Shown here piece after piece: positions 44,764 through 54,256 of a stretch of 64,000 bases of DNA. The notes beneath the pieces are model-generated. The model was not told the origin of the DNA, ran no database searches, and was given only the letters and a program-made list of their open reading frames with translations. Source of the stretch: Pseudomonas weihenstephanensis (GTDB taxonomy: Bacteria; Pseudomonadota; Gammaproteobacteria; Pseudomonadales; Pseudomonadaceae). Position 1 is the first letter of the stretch. The number at the start of each line of letters is the position of its first letter. The position numbers were made by a program, and so were the translations under genes. The stretch covers positions 124,001-188,000 of the forward strand of contig NZ_JYLF01000006.1 of NCBI RefSeq assembly GCF_001043055.1, read 5' to 3'.

Positions 44764-46054
44764 GGAAGAACTCCAGCATAGCGTCAGCGTTGACACGGTA
44801 GTTGAGGTTGCCGCAATGGCCACCATACGGGTACACCGTCAGGCGATTGCCGAACGTTTCACGCAAAAAGCCCAAATCGCCAGGGCCGAGGATGATGTCG
44901 TCGGCATTGTGCATGACCGCGATCTTCGGGCTGTTTTTCAGGTAGTCCTTGAGGGCGTACAGGCTGACCTGATCGATCAGTTGCAACAGGCTGCCGCCAT
45001 CGGTGCGGGCGCGCCACATCGGGATGACCTGCTCGGTCAGGTAACAGTCAAAGTCGCACTGCAACGAGCGCTTGAGGAAAGGCGTCAGGCTGGTGCCTTC
45101 GGTGATCGGGTAGTTGGGCGGGGTAATCAGGCCGCGGCGGTTGATCAAGTCCGAGGTAAACACGATGTCGGCCGACGAGAAACGGAACATAGTGCCGATC
45201 AGCATCGCCATTTGTTCGTTGGTCAGTCGTTCTTTGGAGTTCTGGATGTCGTACACCAGCGCTGCGTTGAGGTCGACATAGCCTTTTTGCTTGAAGTACT
45301 CGGTCAGTTTGTTCAACACCAGCTCGTAGAACGTGGTGCTGTTGTTGATGCCTTTAACTTCTGTTTGCACCAGTTTGTCGAGGTTGCTGATGGAGGTGTA
45401 CAGGTTGACTGGCGGGTTGAGCATCAGCACTTTTTTGAAGTTGAAGCTTTTACGGGTTTCATCCAAGTGGCTGACAAAGGCGGCATTCAGCGCGCCAAGG
45501 CTATACCCGCTGAGGTAATAGTCGGTGACGGGCACGTCGGCCTGTTGCGCGCGAATGGCCTGCATCACGCGATACAAATCTTCGGCGTCGTATTGGCTGA
45601 TGCCGGGGGTGGCATAGCGTGAGGCTGCGCTCATAAAGTCATAGCTGGTGGGCGATGACAGTTGCACAACGTGATAACCGGCCTGGTAAAACAGCTTTTT
45701 CAGGAATTCGTTGAGGCTGCTGTCGTAGGGCGCACCGGTGCCTGCAATCAAGAACATCAGCGGGGCGGGATGATCTTGTTTGGCCATACGGTAGGTGAGT
45801 TTTTTAACCGCCCAAAAGTTGGCCGGCAGCGTGAACTCCCGTTCAGGGCGCATCGTCAGGCTGTAGTCCGATTGACGGATGTCATCTTCGCTCGGCAGAT
45901 ACGGGCGCATCTGCGGTGGAGTCGTCGCGATAGTGGCTTCAAATGGATTGGTAATCGGGTAGCCATACGTGGCGGGGTCGACATCGACCGCCTGCGCGGA
46001 CGCACTCAGTAAAAGGCCGCCCAAGAGGGCGGCGAGGGGCAGAGAACGAAGCAT
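44756..46054 (-). CDS. secreted alpha/beta-hydrolase-fold protein
   Basis: 432 residues. A signal peptide (MLRSLPLAALLGGLLLSASAQA) is followed by an alpha/beta-hydrolase fold with nucleophile elbow SGYSLGA, acid residue in HNADDIIL and His in GGHCGN. It is predicted periplasmic. Similar Pseudomonas proteins are sometimes labelled as kinases, which this sequence does not support. Coupling to the VacJ/MlaA-like gene and proximity to the phospholipase gene suggest a role in envelope lipid handling (inference). Confidence 0.78.
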   Translation of the reverse strand: MLRSLPLAALLGGLLLSASAQAVDVDPATYGYPITNPFEATIATTPPQMRPYLPSEDDIRQSDYSLTMRPEREFTLPANFWAVKKLTYRMAKQDHPAPLMFLIAGTGAPYDSSLNEFLKKLFYQAGYHVVQLSSPTSYDFMSAASRYATPGISQYDAEDLYRVMQAIRAQQADVPVTDYYLSGYSLGALNAAFVSHLDETRKSFNFKKVLMLNPPVNLYTSISNLDKLVQTEVKGINNSTTFYELVLNKLTEYFKQKGYVDLNAALVYDIQNSKERLTNEQMAMLIGTMFRFSSADIVFTSDLINRRGLITPPNYPITEGTSLTPFLKRSLQCDFDCYLTEQVIPMWRARTDGGSLLQLIDQVSLYALKDYLKNSPKIAVMHNADDIILGPGDLGFLRETFGNRLTVYPYGGHCGNLNYRVNADAMLEFFRG

Positions 46055-46285
46055 GAAGACTATCCCAAGAGAAGGTGCGGAGAAGATTCGCAGGCTATGA
46101 CCACAGGGCTGACGTCGAAGTGCCGTGGTGCACCCCTAAATAAATTCCCAAGTTGTCGCAGGCAGGCAATTAGCTATCGCAAGATACACGTTGAATGACT
46201 TTAGTGAACAGATATCTGATTGCAAGGCTTGCATAGCCCATAAGTGCGTTTAAGCTGGGCGCCGCTTTTGCTTATCGGAGTTGTT

Positions 46286-46651
46286 ATGTGTCCTCGTTTG
46301 CCGTTTATATTGCTTCTAATTGCTTTGCCTGTATGGCTGGCGGCCGGCTATGGCCTGCGTTATGGCCTGATGGAAGATGCGCAGTGGGTCGGCACGTGTG
46401 TGGCAGAAGCGACGCGTTGGGAGTGTCAGTTGCGCGCCAACCTGGGGTGGCTGATCCACTTCAGGGCGATAGGTTGGGTTGCCGTGGCAGTCGCAGCGGT
46501 TGCGTTTTTTGTACGCGGGCGCGTTGGCAATGCATTGGCGCTTGTGGCGTTGGCATTCGGGTTGCCTGCACTGGCGTTGTATAACGCCAGTCTGGCCGTG
46601 TTTGCAGTGGTGATTGCGGGGCTGCGGCTGGTAAGAGCGCGCACAATTTGA
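46286..46651 (+). CDS. small integral membrane protein
   Basis: 121 residues with three hydrophobic helices (about 5-25, 58-75 and 82-112) and two Cys in a short extracytoplasmic stretch (GTCVAEATRWECQL) that could form a disulfide. No known family is recognised. The ATG at 46286 follows CGGAG by five bases and is preferred to an ATG at 46244. It stands alone. Confidence 0.7.
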   Translation: MCPRLPFILLLIALPVWLAAGYGLRYGLMEDAQWVGTCVAEATRWECQLRANLGWLIHFRAIGWVAVAVAAVAFFVRGRVGNALALVALAFGLPALALYNASLAVFAVVIAGLRLVRARTI

Positions 46652-46757
46652 GGGGGCCTGTTGCAGTGGTCGGGGGAGCATGCCGAGACCGCTGTGCCTT
46701 ATGTGTCTGGCGCAGCGGCTACTGAGTAAGTAGCCGCACGGCCTGGTCGAGCCTCAT

Positions 46758-48305
46758 TCAGCGAGTGCGCACGCTGCGCCACAAAGCGAGTACCAGCAGC
46801 AGACTGACCAGCGCCCACCCCCATGCCTGTTCGTTGCTCACTCCTTCGCGATACAGCTGTAACGGAATGCCAGCGCCAATGATAAACGCCAGCAAGCCAA
46901 ACTCACGCCGTGGTCCGCACACGGGGCGCAGCAGGTAAACCAGCGCGGGCAGCAACAAGGCCGCACTGGGGAAGCTGCGGTAGCGCGGTTCAAACACCAG
47001 CCCCAGCATCATGACCGCCCCGGCAAATCCGGCAGCGGCCAACCACCAGCCCGCACGGCGCTCCAGGTGGTTGAACAGGCGCTCGCGCCACCCCTCTTTT
47101 TGCCCCAAGGCCAGCGCCGCATGGGTCATCACAATCAGGTTCAAGACCAAGAGTGCCCCGGCCCACACCCATTCCCCGGCAAAGCGGCTGGTGACGGAGG
47201 CCAGTTCAGCCCAGGCAATGATCGTGCACCCTGACACTGCCCCCAGTGCGGGCAACAACAACGCTGCACGCGTGCTGCGAACGCGCCCGCCAATCAGCAG
47301 GGTGGCGAGGAGCAGGGCTGTACCGAAGCCGAGCCAAACGGGCCAGTGTGGCAAGTTGGAGACCGGCCCGGCCAGAATGCCTTTGTCCTGGCGGTCAGCG
47401 TCAAACAACCCCCAGTAGCCACCCACTGCTCCTTCGCTGCCACGTTTCCAGGGTTGGTCAAAGGCTTCGATCAGGTTGTACTTCCAGCCGTTTTGTTCGG
47501 CCAGGGTGACAAAGCCGCGAATGAACTTGGCTTCGTTGACGCGACTTGGCAGGGCTGTTTCGCGCTGTCGGCCTTCGCTGGGCCAGCCGGTCTCACCAAT
47601 CAGGATGTCTTTAGGGGCGAATTTGCTGCCGAAGACTTCACGGATCTGTTCGACGTGTTTCACGGCTTGGTCGACGCCTGCCGGGTCATCTTCCCAGTAA
47701 GGCAGCAGGTGAATGGTCAGAAAATCCACCGCAGGTGCGATTTCAGGGTGTTGTAACCAGAACTCCCATACGTCTGCGTACGTCACCGGTTGCTTGATTT
47801 GATGCTTTACCTGTTCGATCAGTGCGACCAGTTGCGGGGCCGTGATTTCTTTGCGCAGCAGGGCCTCGTTACCCACGATCACAGCACTGACGACGTCGGG
47901 GTTGGCATTGGCCGATGCAATGAGCGCCTTGACCTCTGCGGCGGTCGCTATCGGGTCCGGGCTTACCCAGGCGCCGATCATCAACTTGAGTCCGTGCTTG
48001 CGGGCCAGCTCGGGTAATGCCTCGAGCCCGGCCTGGGAGTAGGTGCGAATGCACTGAAAACGCGTGGCGAGTAACGCCAGGTCTGCATCCATGCGCTCAA
48101 TGCGCGGCACGAACGGTTGGTCGAAGGGCGATTGATCCTTGTCGAACGGGGTATAGGAGGCACATTGCAGTTTGTGTGTCGGGGTGGCCGCGTCGGGCAA
48201 CAGGACGGGTTGGCCCAGGCCGTACCAGAAGCCGGCAACTGCAAACAGGCTGAGTAAACAGGCGAAGAGGTAGGGCAGGGCTGGAAAGCGGGCAGTCGCG
48301 GACAT
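46758..48305 (-). CDS. membrane GH17-family beta-glucan enzyme (NdvC-like)
   Basis: 515 residues. One N-terminal helix is followed by a GH17 (beta/alpha)8 domain (about 45-300) with acid/base Glu in VIVGNEALLR and nucleophile Glu in ILIGETGWPSEG. About seven membrane helices form the C-terminal half. This layout matches the proteobacterial beta-glucan transferases related to NdvC, which remodel beta-1,3/1,6-glucans at the membrane, possibly osmoregulated glucans. The ATG at 48305 is the best start, although no good ribosome binding site is seen. Confidence 0.85.
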   Translation of the reverse strand: MSATARFPALPYLFACLLSLFAVAGFWYGLGQPVLLPDAATPTHKLQCASYTPFDKDQSPFDQPFVPRIERMDADLALLATRFQCIRTYSQAGLEALPELARKHGLKLMIGAWVSPDPIATAAEVKALIASANANPDVVSAVIVGNEALLRKEITAPQLVALIEQVKHQIKQPVTYADVWEFWLQHPEIAPAVDFLTIHLLPYWEDDPAGVDQAVKHVEQIREVFGSKFAPKDILIGETGWPSEGRQRETALPSRVNEAKFIRGFVTLAEQNGWKYNLIEAFDQPWKRGSEGAVGGYWGLFDADRQDKGILAGPVSNLPHWPVWLGFGTALLLATLLIGGRVRSTRAALLLPALGAVSGCTIIAWAELASVTSRFAGEWVWAGALLVLNLIVMTHAALALGQKEGWRERLFNHLERRAGWWLAAAGFAGAVMMLGLVFEPRYRSFPSAALLLPALVYLLRPVCGPRREFGLLAFIIGAGIPLQLYREGVSNEQAWGWALVSLLLVLALWRSVRTR

Positions 48306-48518
48306 GGGCAGGCCGTATAGGAGCAAAGCCGCGCATCTTACCTGCAATTGAGTGTGCTCAGCGCTTGTGAATAATTTTGTTACGTCTACGCGTGATGTCG
48401 CTTGCGGTTGCCTTGATGTCGTCGTCAGAGCAGGTCGCTCGTACCGGGGCGTTGATGATCAAGGTGTGGGTTCGGGCGGTCCGGCACTCGTCGGGCCCGA
48501 CACAGTGAGGAATCAGTG

Positions 48519-49370
48519 ATGAGTATGCGACGACTCTTGAGTGTGGGGGCTGCTGTAGTGCTGGCGATGAGTGCGGGGTTGGCCAGCGCGCAAACCAAAC
48601 CGACGTTGACCATTGGGTATGTGGACGGCTGGTCTGACAGCGTGGCAACGACTCATGTGGCCGCTGAAGTGATCAAACAAACGTTGGGGTATGAGGTGAA
48701 GTTGATGCCGGTCGCAACGGGCATCATGTGGCAGGGCGTGGCCACGGGTAAGCTGGACGCCATGTTGTCCGCCTGGTTGCCTGTCACGCATGGCGAGTAT
48801 TGGGCCAAGAACAAGGACAAAGTGGTGGATTATGGCCCCAACTTTAAAGACGCAAAAATCGGTCTGATTGTGCCTGAGTATGTGAAGGCCACCTCCATCG
48901 CGGATCTGAAAGATGACAGTGGCTTCCAGCAAAAAATTGTCGGAATTGATGCCGGGTCAGGGGTGATGCTCAAAACGGATGAGGCCATCAAGGATTACGG
49001 TCTGGGCTATAAATTGCAGGCCAGTTCTGGCGCGGCCATGACTTCGCAGCTGGGGCGCGCTTATGCCAAGCAAGAGCCGATTGTGGTCACGGGGTGGGTG
49101 CCGCACTGGATGTTTGCCAAATGGAAGCTGCGCTTTCTGGATGATCCCAAAGGCGTGTATGGCGCTGCGGAGACAGTTAATAGCATTGGCAGCACAGCGT
49201 TAGGCACCAAAGCGCCTGAAGTGGCGGCCTTCCTGAAAAAATTCCACTGGAACTCAAAGGACGAAATTGGCGAGGTCATGCTGGCGATTCAGGAAGGGGC
49301 CAAGCCTGATGTTGCTGCCAAAGAGTGGGTGGCAAAGCATCCTGAGCGCGTGGCTGAGTGGGTCCACTAA
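48519..49370 (+). CDS. betX: glycine betaine-type substrate-binding protein
   Basis: 283 residues. The Sec signal peptide ends ASAQ, followed by an OpuAC-type fold with aromatic ligand-box residues (GYVDGWSDSV, GIMWQGVATGKLDAMLSAWLP, GWVPHWMF). There are no permease or ATPase genes beside it, so it is an orphan binding protein, as described for BetX in P. aeruginosa, which is also followed by the yjcH-actP pair as far as I recall. The ATG at 48519 has GAGG eight bases upstream. A terminator follows. Confidence 0.85.
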   Translation: MSMRRLLSVGAAVVLAMSAGLASAQTKPTLTIGYVDGWSDSVATTHVAAEVIKQTLGYEVKLMPVATGIMWQGVATGKLDAMLSAWLPVTHGEYWAKNKDKVVDYGPNFKDAKIGLIVPEYVKATSIADLKDDSGFQQKIVGIDAGSGVMLKTDEAIKDYGLGYKLQASSGAAMTSQLGRAYAKQEPIVVTGWVPHWMFAKWKLRFLDDPKGVYGAAETVNSIGSTALGTKAPEVAAFLKKFHWNSKDEIGEVMLAIQEGAKPDVAAKEWVAKHPERVAEWVH

Positions 49371-49404
49371 AAACCGCTGAAGTGTCTAGCTCGCAGCCCC
49401 CAGA

Positions 49405-49434
49405 ACCGCCCGGCGATATTGCCCGGCGGTTTTT
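49405..49434 (+). terminator. intrinsic terminator of betX
   Basis: ACCGCC/GGCGGT outer and GGC/GCC inner pairing is followed by a run of five T residues, 34 bases after the stop. Confidence 0.85.
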
Positions 49435-49596
49435 CGATTTATGGGGTGGCAAATTGATGTCGTTATCCTTGCGGGCTAGATAAACCGGGGGCTACAGCAG
49501 ATTGAGGGTTCTACTACTAAAGTCGTCTGGCTTAGAAATTGAAGCCCCCTAATAGTGAAAACGTTCCATCTCATCTGTGCTGCGAGGACAAAAATA

Positions 49597-49908
49597 ATGA
49601 ACGACAGCATTTACCTCAAGATTCAAAACAGCCCGCGTTTCAAGGAGCTGGTTAAGAAAAGAGAGCGTTTCGCCTGGATTCTATCGGCGATCATGCTTGG
49701 CTTATACGCCGCTTTTATCCTGTTAGTTGCCTACGGGTCGCACATCATGGGGGCGAAACTGAGCCCTGATTCGTCTATCACCTGGGGGATTCCGATTGGT
49801 GTGGGGCTGATTATTTCGGCTTTTATACTGACCGGTATCTATGTGCACCGGGCCAATGGCGAATTTGACGACCTGAACAACGCAATTCTCAAGGAGGCTG
49901 CGCAATGA
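49597..49908 (+). CDS. yjcH: DUF485 membrane protein YjcH
   Basis: 103 residues, as in E. coli YjcH (104). Two transmembrane helices (about 28-50 and 65-85) follow a basic N-terminus ([16 protein letters not shown], the family signature). The ATG at 49597 has GAGGA eight bases upstream. It overlaps actP by four bases, so the pair is co-translated; YjcH is a conserved accessory of the acetate permease. The region around the start is A-rich (CAAAAATAATGAA), a possible Hfq/Crc site. Confidence 0.92.
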   Translation: MNDSIYLKIQNSPRFKELVKKRERFAWILSAIMLGLYAAFILLVAYGSHIMGAKLSPDSSITWGIPIGVGLIISAFILTGIYVHRANGEFDDLNNAILKEAAQ

Positions 49909-51563
49909 TCCGGCGTCTATTGGCAACATTGGGCCTTGCAGCCTTGTCTTCCGGCGTCTGGGCAGCCGACGCCCTGACCGGTGAAGTTCAAAAACAACCG
50001 CTCAACGTGTCGGCGATCATTATGTTCGTCGTCTTTGTGGGGGCGACCCTGTGTATTACCTATTGGGCTTCCAAGCGCAATAAGTCGGCAGCGGATTACT
50101 ACGCAGCGGGCGGTAAGATCACAGGCTTTCAGAATGGTCTGGCGATTGCGGGCGACTATATGTCTGCGGCGTCTTTTCTGGGTATTTCCGCGCTGGTGTA
50201 CACCTCTGGCTACGATGGCCTGATCTACTCGATCGGCTTTCTGGTGGGCTGGCCCATCATTTTGTTCTTGATCGCAGAGCGTTTGCGCAACTTGGGCAAG
50301 TACACGTTTGCTGACGTGGCCTCGTACCGGTTGGGTCAGACTCAGATCCGCTCCTTGTCTGCCTGCGGTTCGTTGGTGGTGGTGGCGTTTTACCTGATCG
50401 CGCAAATGGTCGGTGCAGGCAAGCTGATCCAATTGCTCTTTGGTCTGGATTATCACGTTGCGGTCATTCTGGTCGGCATCCTGATGTGCCTGTACGTGCT
50501 GTTTGGCGGCATGCTGGCCACTACGTGGGTACAGATCATCAAGGCGGTGCTGTTGTTGTCGGGCGCAACCTTCATGGCCGTCATGGTAATGAAGCACGTC
50601 AACTTCGACTTCAACGCGTTGTTTGCTGAAGCGGTGCAGATTCACCCTAAAGGTGAAGCGATCATGAGTCCGGGCGGTTTGGTCAAAGACCCGATTTCTG
50701 CTTTCTCCCTCGGCCTGGCACTGATGTTTGGTACGGCGGGTCTGCCGCACATTCTGATGCGCTTCTTCACGGTGAGCGACGCTAAAGAAGCCCGTAAGAG
50801 CGTGTTCTATGCAACCGGCTTTATTGGTTACTTCTACATCCTGACGTTCATTATTGGTTTTGGTGCAATCATCCTGGTCAGTACCAACCCGGCTTTCAAA
50901 GACGCTGCAGGCGCCTTGTTGGGCGGTAATAACATGGCGGCGGTGCATTTGGCTGACGCAGTGGGTGGCAGTCTCTTCCTGGGCTTTATCTCGGCGGTCG
51001 CGTTTGCCACCATTCTGGCAGTCGTTGCGGGCCTTACATTGGCGGGCGCCTCGGCGGTGTCTCACGACTTGTATGCCAGCGTCATCAAGAAGGGCAAGGC
51101 CAACGACAAGGACGAGATTCGCGTCTCGAAGATCACCACCATCGCGCTGGGCGTATTGGCGATTGGCCTGGGGATTCTGTTCGAAAGCCAAAACATCGCG
51201 TTCATGGTTGGTTTGGCGTTCTCGATTGCGGCCAGCTGCAACTTCCCGGTACTGCTGCTATCGATGTACTGGAAAAACCTGACCACGCGAGGGGCCATGA
51301 TTGGCGGCTGGCTGGGTCTGATCAGTGCTGTTGGCTTGATGATCCTTGGCCCGACCATTTGGGTACAGATCCTTCATCATGAAAAAGCTATCTTCCCTTA
51401 CGAGTACCCGGCACTTTTCTCAATGATCATTGCGTTTGTGGGTATCTGGTTCTTCTCGATTACTGACAAGTCCAAGTCGGCCGAGAAAGAACGGGCACTG
51501 TTCTTCCCGCAATTTGTGCGTTCCCAGACAGGGTTGGGGGCGAGCGGGGCGGTGGATCATTAA
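49905..51563 (+). CDS. actP: cation/acetate symporter ActP
   Basis: 552 residues of the sodium:solute symporter (SSS) family. A cleavable-looking N-terminal signal ([16 protein letters not shown]) precedes about 13 transmembrane helices. Motifs are [31 protein letters not shown] and [24 protein letters not shown]. ActP takes up acetate and related short acids. It is translated from an ATGA overlap with yjcH. A strong terminator follows. Confidence 0.94.
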   Translation: MIRRLLATLGLAALSSGVWAADALTGEVQKQPLNVSAIIMFVVFVGATLCITYWASKRNKSAADYYAAGGKITGFQNGLAIAGDYMSAASFLGISALVYTSGYDGLIYSIGFLVGWPIILFLIAERLRNLGKYTFADVASYRLGQTQIRSLSACGSLVVVAFYLIAQMVGAGKLIQLLFGLDYHVAVILVGILMCLYVLFGGMLATTWVQIIKAVLLLSGATFMAVMVMKHVNFDFNALFAEAVQIHPKGEAIMSPGGLVKDPISAFSLGLALMFGTAGLPHILMRFFTVSDAKEARKSVFYATGFIGYFYILTFIIGFGAIILVSTNPAFKDAAGALLGGNNMAAVHLADAVGGSLFLGFISAVAFATILAVVAGLTLAGASAVSHDLYASVIKKGKANDKDEIRVSKITTIALGVLAIGLGILFESQNIAFMVGLAFSIAASCNFPVLLLSMYWKNLTTRGAMIGGWLGLISAVGLMILGPTIWVQILHHEKAIFPYEYPALFSMIIAFVGIWFFSITDKSKSAEKERALFFPQFVRSQTGLGASGAVDH

Positions 51564-51590
51564 TCCGCGCTAGACAGCCTGTTGAAAACA

Positions 51591-51621
51591 ATCCCCCTGT
51601 CGTGAGACAGGGGGATTTTTT
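51591..51621 (+). terminator. intrinsic terminator of actP
   Basis: ATCCCCCTGTC/GACAGGGGGAT (11-bp stem, 4-base loop) is followed by six T residues. Confidence 0.95.
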
Positions 51622-51795
51622 GTGTGGTCCGATAAGTCTCGTCGCTATTGGCGAGGGGTGAGGCTGGGGTCGAGGAGGCAATCGTCGTATGTGCGGCAGG
51701 TGTGATGCATCTGACGCTTGCCGGTTGAATGGTTTGCGAAGGCCGCGCCGCTGGATGCAGCCCCGTTCTTGCGTCAGCGGCTACAAAGCATGCGC

Positions 51796-51840
51796 AAAAA
51801 AAACGGCCCCTGCTCTATATAAAGGGCAGGGGCCGTTTTT
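51796..51840 (-). terminator. intrinsic terminator of gltA
   Basis: AACGGCCCCTGC/GCAGGGGCCGTT (12-bp stem) has A/T runs on both sides, so it works on the minus strand for gltA and possibly also for plus-strand transcripts. Confidence 0.95.
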
Positions 51841-51863
51841 GTTGCAGTTAAGACGCCAGGGTC

Positions 51864-53153
51864 TTACTTGCGGTCTTCCAGCGGGGTCAGATCACGCTGC
51901 TCGTAGCCGGTGTACAGCTGGCGCGGACGGCCAATCTTGTACGGGCTGGAGAGCATTTCTTTCCAGTGCGAGATCCAGCCGACTGTACGCGACAGGGCGA
52001 AGATCACGGTGAACATGCTGGTTGGAATGCCGATCGCCTTGAGGATGATCCCCGAGTAGAAGTCGACGTTCGGGTACAGCGAGCGTTCGATGAAGTAAGG
52101 GTCGGTCAGGGCGATCTCTTCCAGGCGCATGGCCAGTTCGAGTTGCGGATCGTTCTGAATGCCCAGCTCTTTGAGCACTTCGTCGCACGTCTTCTTCATG
52201 ACCGTGGCGCGCGGGTCGCGGTTTTTGTAAACCCGGTGACCGAAGCCCATCAGCTTGAATGGATCGTTTTTGTCCTTGGCCTTGGCGATGAACGTGTCGA
52301 TGTTGGACACATCGCCAATTTCGTCGAGCATGGTCAGCACGGCTTCGTTGGCGCCGCCGTGGGCAGGGCCCCACAGTGCAGCGATGCCCGCCGCAATACA
52401 GGCGAACGGGTTGGCACCCGAAGAGCCTGCCAGACGCACGGTAGAGGTTGACGCATTCTGTTCGTGGTCGGCGTGCAGGATAAAGATCTTATCCATCGCC
52501 TTGGCCAATACCGGGCTGATCGGTTTGATCTCGCACGGCGTGTTGAACATCATGTGCAGGAAGTTTTCGGCGTAAGTCAGGTCGTTACGCGGGTACATCA
52601 TGGGTTGGCCCATGGAGTACTTGTAAACCATCGCTGCCAGGGTCGGCATCTTGGCAACCAGACGGATCGCGGAAATCTCGCGATGCTGCGGGTTATTGAT
52701 GTCCAGAGAGTCGTGGTAGAAGGCCGAGAGGGCGCCGACTACACCGCACATGACTGCCATAGGGTGGGCGTCACGACGGAAGCCGTTGAAGAAGGTCTTC
52801 AACTGCTCGTGAACCATAGTGTGGTTCTTTACGGTGCTGACAAATTGAGCTTTCTGCTCTGCGGTCGGCAGTTCGCCGTTCAGCAGTAGATAAGCGGTCT
52901 CAAGATAGTCAGAGTGTTCGGCCAGCTGTTCAATCGGGTAGCCGCGGTGCAGCAGGATACCGTTGTCACCATCAATATAGGTGATCTTCGACTCGCAAGA
53001 CGCGGTCGACATGAAGCCAGGGTCAAATGTGAACCGGCCCGTGGCCGTCAGGCCTCGCACATCGATTACATCGGGACCCACGGTGCCAGTTAAAATGGGC
53101 AGCTCGACGGGGGCTGCGCCCTCGATGATCAACTGCGCTTTTTTGTCAGCCAT
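51864..53153 (-). CDS. gltA: citrate synthase (type II)
   Basis: 429 residues, the length of hexameric NADH-sensitive type II enzymes. Catalytic regions are [11 protein letters not shown] (His), [14 protein letters not shown] (His and Arg) and [16 protein letters not shown] (Asp). It condenses acetyl-CoA with oxaloacetate. The ATG has AGGAGG four bases upstream. It is divergent from the sdh-suc operon, with its own near-consensus promoter at 53212-53239. Confidence 0.98.
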   Translation of the reverse strand: MADKKAQLIIEGAAPVELPILTGTVGPDVIDVRGLTATGRFTFDPGFMSTASCESKITYIDGDNGILLHRGYPIEQLAEHSDYLETAYLLLNGELPTAEQKAQFVSTVKNHTMVHEQLKTFFNGFRRDAHPMAVMCGVVGALSAFYHDSLDINNPQHREISAIRLVAKMPTLAAMVYKYSMGQPMMYPRNDLTYAENFLHMMFNTPCEIKPISPVLAKAMDKIFILHADHEQNASTSTVRLAGSSGANPFACIAAGIAALWGPAHGGANEAVLTMLDEIGDVSNIDTFIAKAKDKNDPFKLMGFGHRVYKNRDPRATVMKKTCDEVLKELGIQNDPQLELAMRLEEIALTDPYFIERSLYPNVDFYSGIILKAIGIPTSMFTVIFALSRTVGWISHWKEMLSSPYKIGRPRQLYTGYEQRDLTPLEDRK

Positions 53154-53211
53154 GTGGCCTCCTATTTATGCTTGAAATCATCAGACAGACCCCCCACGCA
53201 GGGCCCGCACC

Positions 53212-53239
53212 ACTATAGTGAGATAAATTTGAATGTCAA
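53212..53239 (-). promoter_or_regulatory. sigma-70 promoter of gltA
   Basis: On the minus strand TTGACA (53234-53239) and TATAGT (53212-53217) are separated by 16 bases, 58 bases upstream of the gltA start. Confidence 0.75.
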
Positions 53240-53353
53240 TTTGCCTAAAGTCTTGCTGTACAAGGCTTTGAGGTGTGTTTTTTAGCGATTATCCCTGCCG
53301 TTTACGCCTTTTATAGCCTGAGCGCAATGCGCTATTAGAGGCAGGTGATTGCG

Positions 53354-53382
53354 TTGTCATTAGTAAGCCAACTGTCTATACT
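53354..53382 (+). promoter_or_regulatory. sigma-70 promoter of sdhCDAB-suc operon
   Basis: TTGTCA (53354-53359) and TATACT (53377-53382) with a 17-base spacer lie about 120 bases before the sdhC start. Confidence 0.75.
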
Positions 53383-53504
53383 CGGCAGCCGACCGCCAGA
53401 GGCTTTAGGGCCTGTTTAAATGGGGGTCGTCACTCCCCGGGTGGTGGGTACCTGACCAGTGCGCATCCCAACAAACTTGCCCTGATTGTTAGGGGCTCTT
53501 CAGT

Positions 53505-53891
53505 GTGAAAAAAGCCGTGAATAGCCAACGACCTGTAAACCTAGACCTAAGGACCATCAAACTCCCCATCACCGGCGTTACGTCATTCCTGCACCGTGTA
53601 TCGGGCATCATTCTGTTTCTTGGCCTGGGCATCATGCTTTATGCATTGAGCAAATCCCTGGGCTCGGAAGAAGGTTTTGCCGAGGTGAAGGCGTGCTTGA
53701 CCAGTCCGCTGGCCAAATTCGTTGCGTGGGGGCTGCTATCTGCCTTGCTGTATCACCTGGTGGCAGGTATTCGCCATTTGATCATGGACATGGGTATCGG
53801 TGAGACGCTGGAAGGCGGCAAGCTGGGCTCGAAAATTGTCATCGTCATTTCCGTGGTGATGATCGTTCTGGCAGGAGTTTGGATATGGTAA
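53505..53891 (+). CDS. sdhC: succinate dehydrogenase cytochrome b556 subunit
   Basis: 128 residues with three transmembrane helices. The family motif RPVNLDL...PITGVTSFLHRVSG opens it; the heme-ligand His region is LLYHLVAGIRHLIMD. The start is GTG with AGGGG nine bases upstream. SdhC anchors SdhAB and contributes to heme b and the ubiquinone site. It overlaps sdhD by seven bases. Confidence 0.95.
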   Translation: MKKAVNSQRPVNLDLRTIKLPITGVTSFLHRVSGIILFLGLGIMLYALSKSLGSEEGFAEVKACLTSPLAKFVAWGLLSALLYHLVAGIRHLIMDMGIGETLEGGKLGSKIVIVISVVMIVLAGVWIW

Positions 53892-54253
53892 CCAGCGTTA
53901 CGAACCTATCGCGTTCGGGCCTCTATGACTGGATGGCACAGCGTGTGTCTGCGGTCGTTCTAGCGGCTTACTTCATTTTCCTGATCGGATACCTCGTTGC
54001 GAACCCTGGCATTGGCTACGCCCAATGGCATGAGCTGTTTGCAAGCAACTGGATGCGTATCTTCAGCCTGCTGGCCCTTGTTGCACTCGGCGCTCACGCC
54101 TGGGTCGGCATGTGGACCATCGCGACCGACTACCTGACGCCAATGGCGCTGGGCAAGTCCGCGACCGCAGTACGTTTCCTCTTCCAGGCAGTTTGCGGCG
54201 TTGCAATGTTCGCTTACTTCGTCTGGGGTGTGCAGATTCTTTGGGGTATCTGA
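53885..54253 (+). CDS. sdhD: succinate dehydrogenase membrane anchor subunit
   Basis: 122 residues with three transmembrane helices. It has the motif LYDWMAQRVSAVVLAAY, and AHAWVGMWTIATDYL containing the His/Asp/Tyr of the heme and quinone region. The ATG overlaps the sdhC stop (ATGGTAA), and an AGGAG lies seven bases upstream within sdhC. It ends three bases before sdhA. Confidence 0.95.
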   Translation: MVTSVTNLSRSGLYDWMAQRVSAVVLAAYFIFLIGYLVANPGIGYAQWHELFASNWMRIFSLLALVALGAHAWVGMWTIATDYLTPMALGKSATAVRFLFQAVCGVAMFAYFVWGVQILWGI

Positions 54254-54256
54254 TTC

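Larger units (their letters stand above)
53154..53504. other. gltA-sdhC divergent promoter region
   Basis: 351 bases without a gene. It contains promoters for both directions (see the two promoter entries) and a leader of about 115 bases before sdhC. Confidence 0.8.

Noticed and set aside
49917..51191. 424-codon minus-strand open frame across actP
   Set aside because: Antisense shadow of a clear symporter gene; the translation is rich in His, Gln and Arg without any fold pattern.
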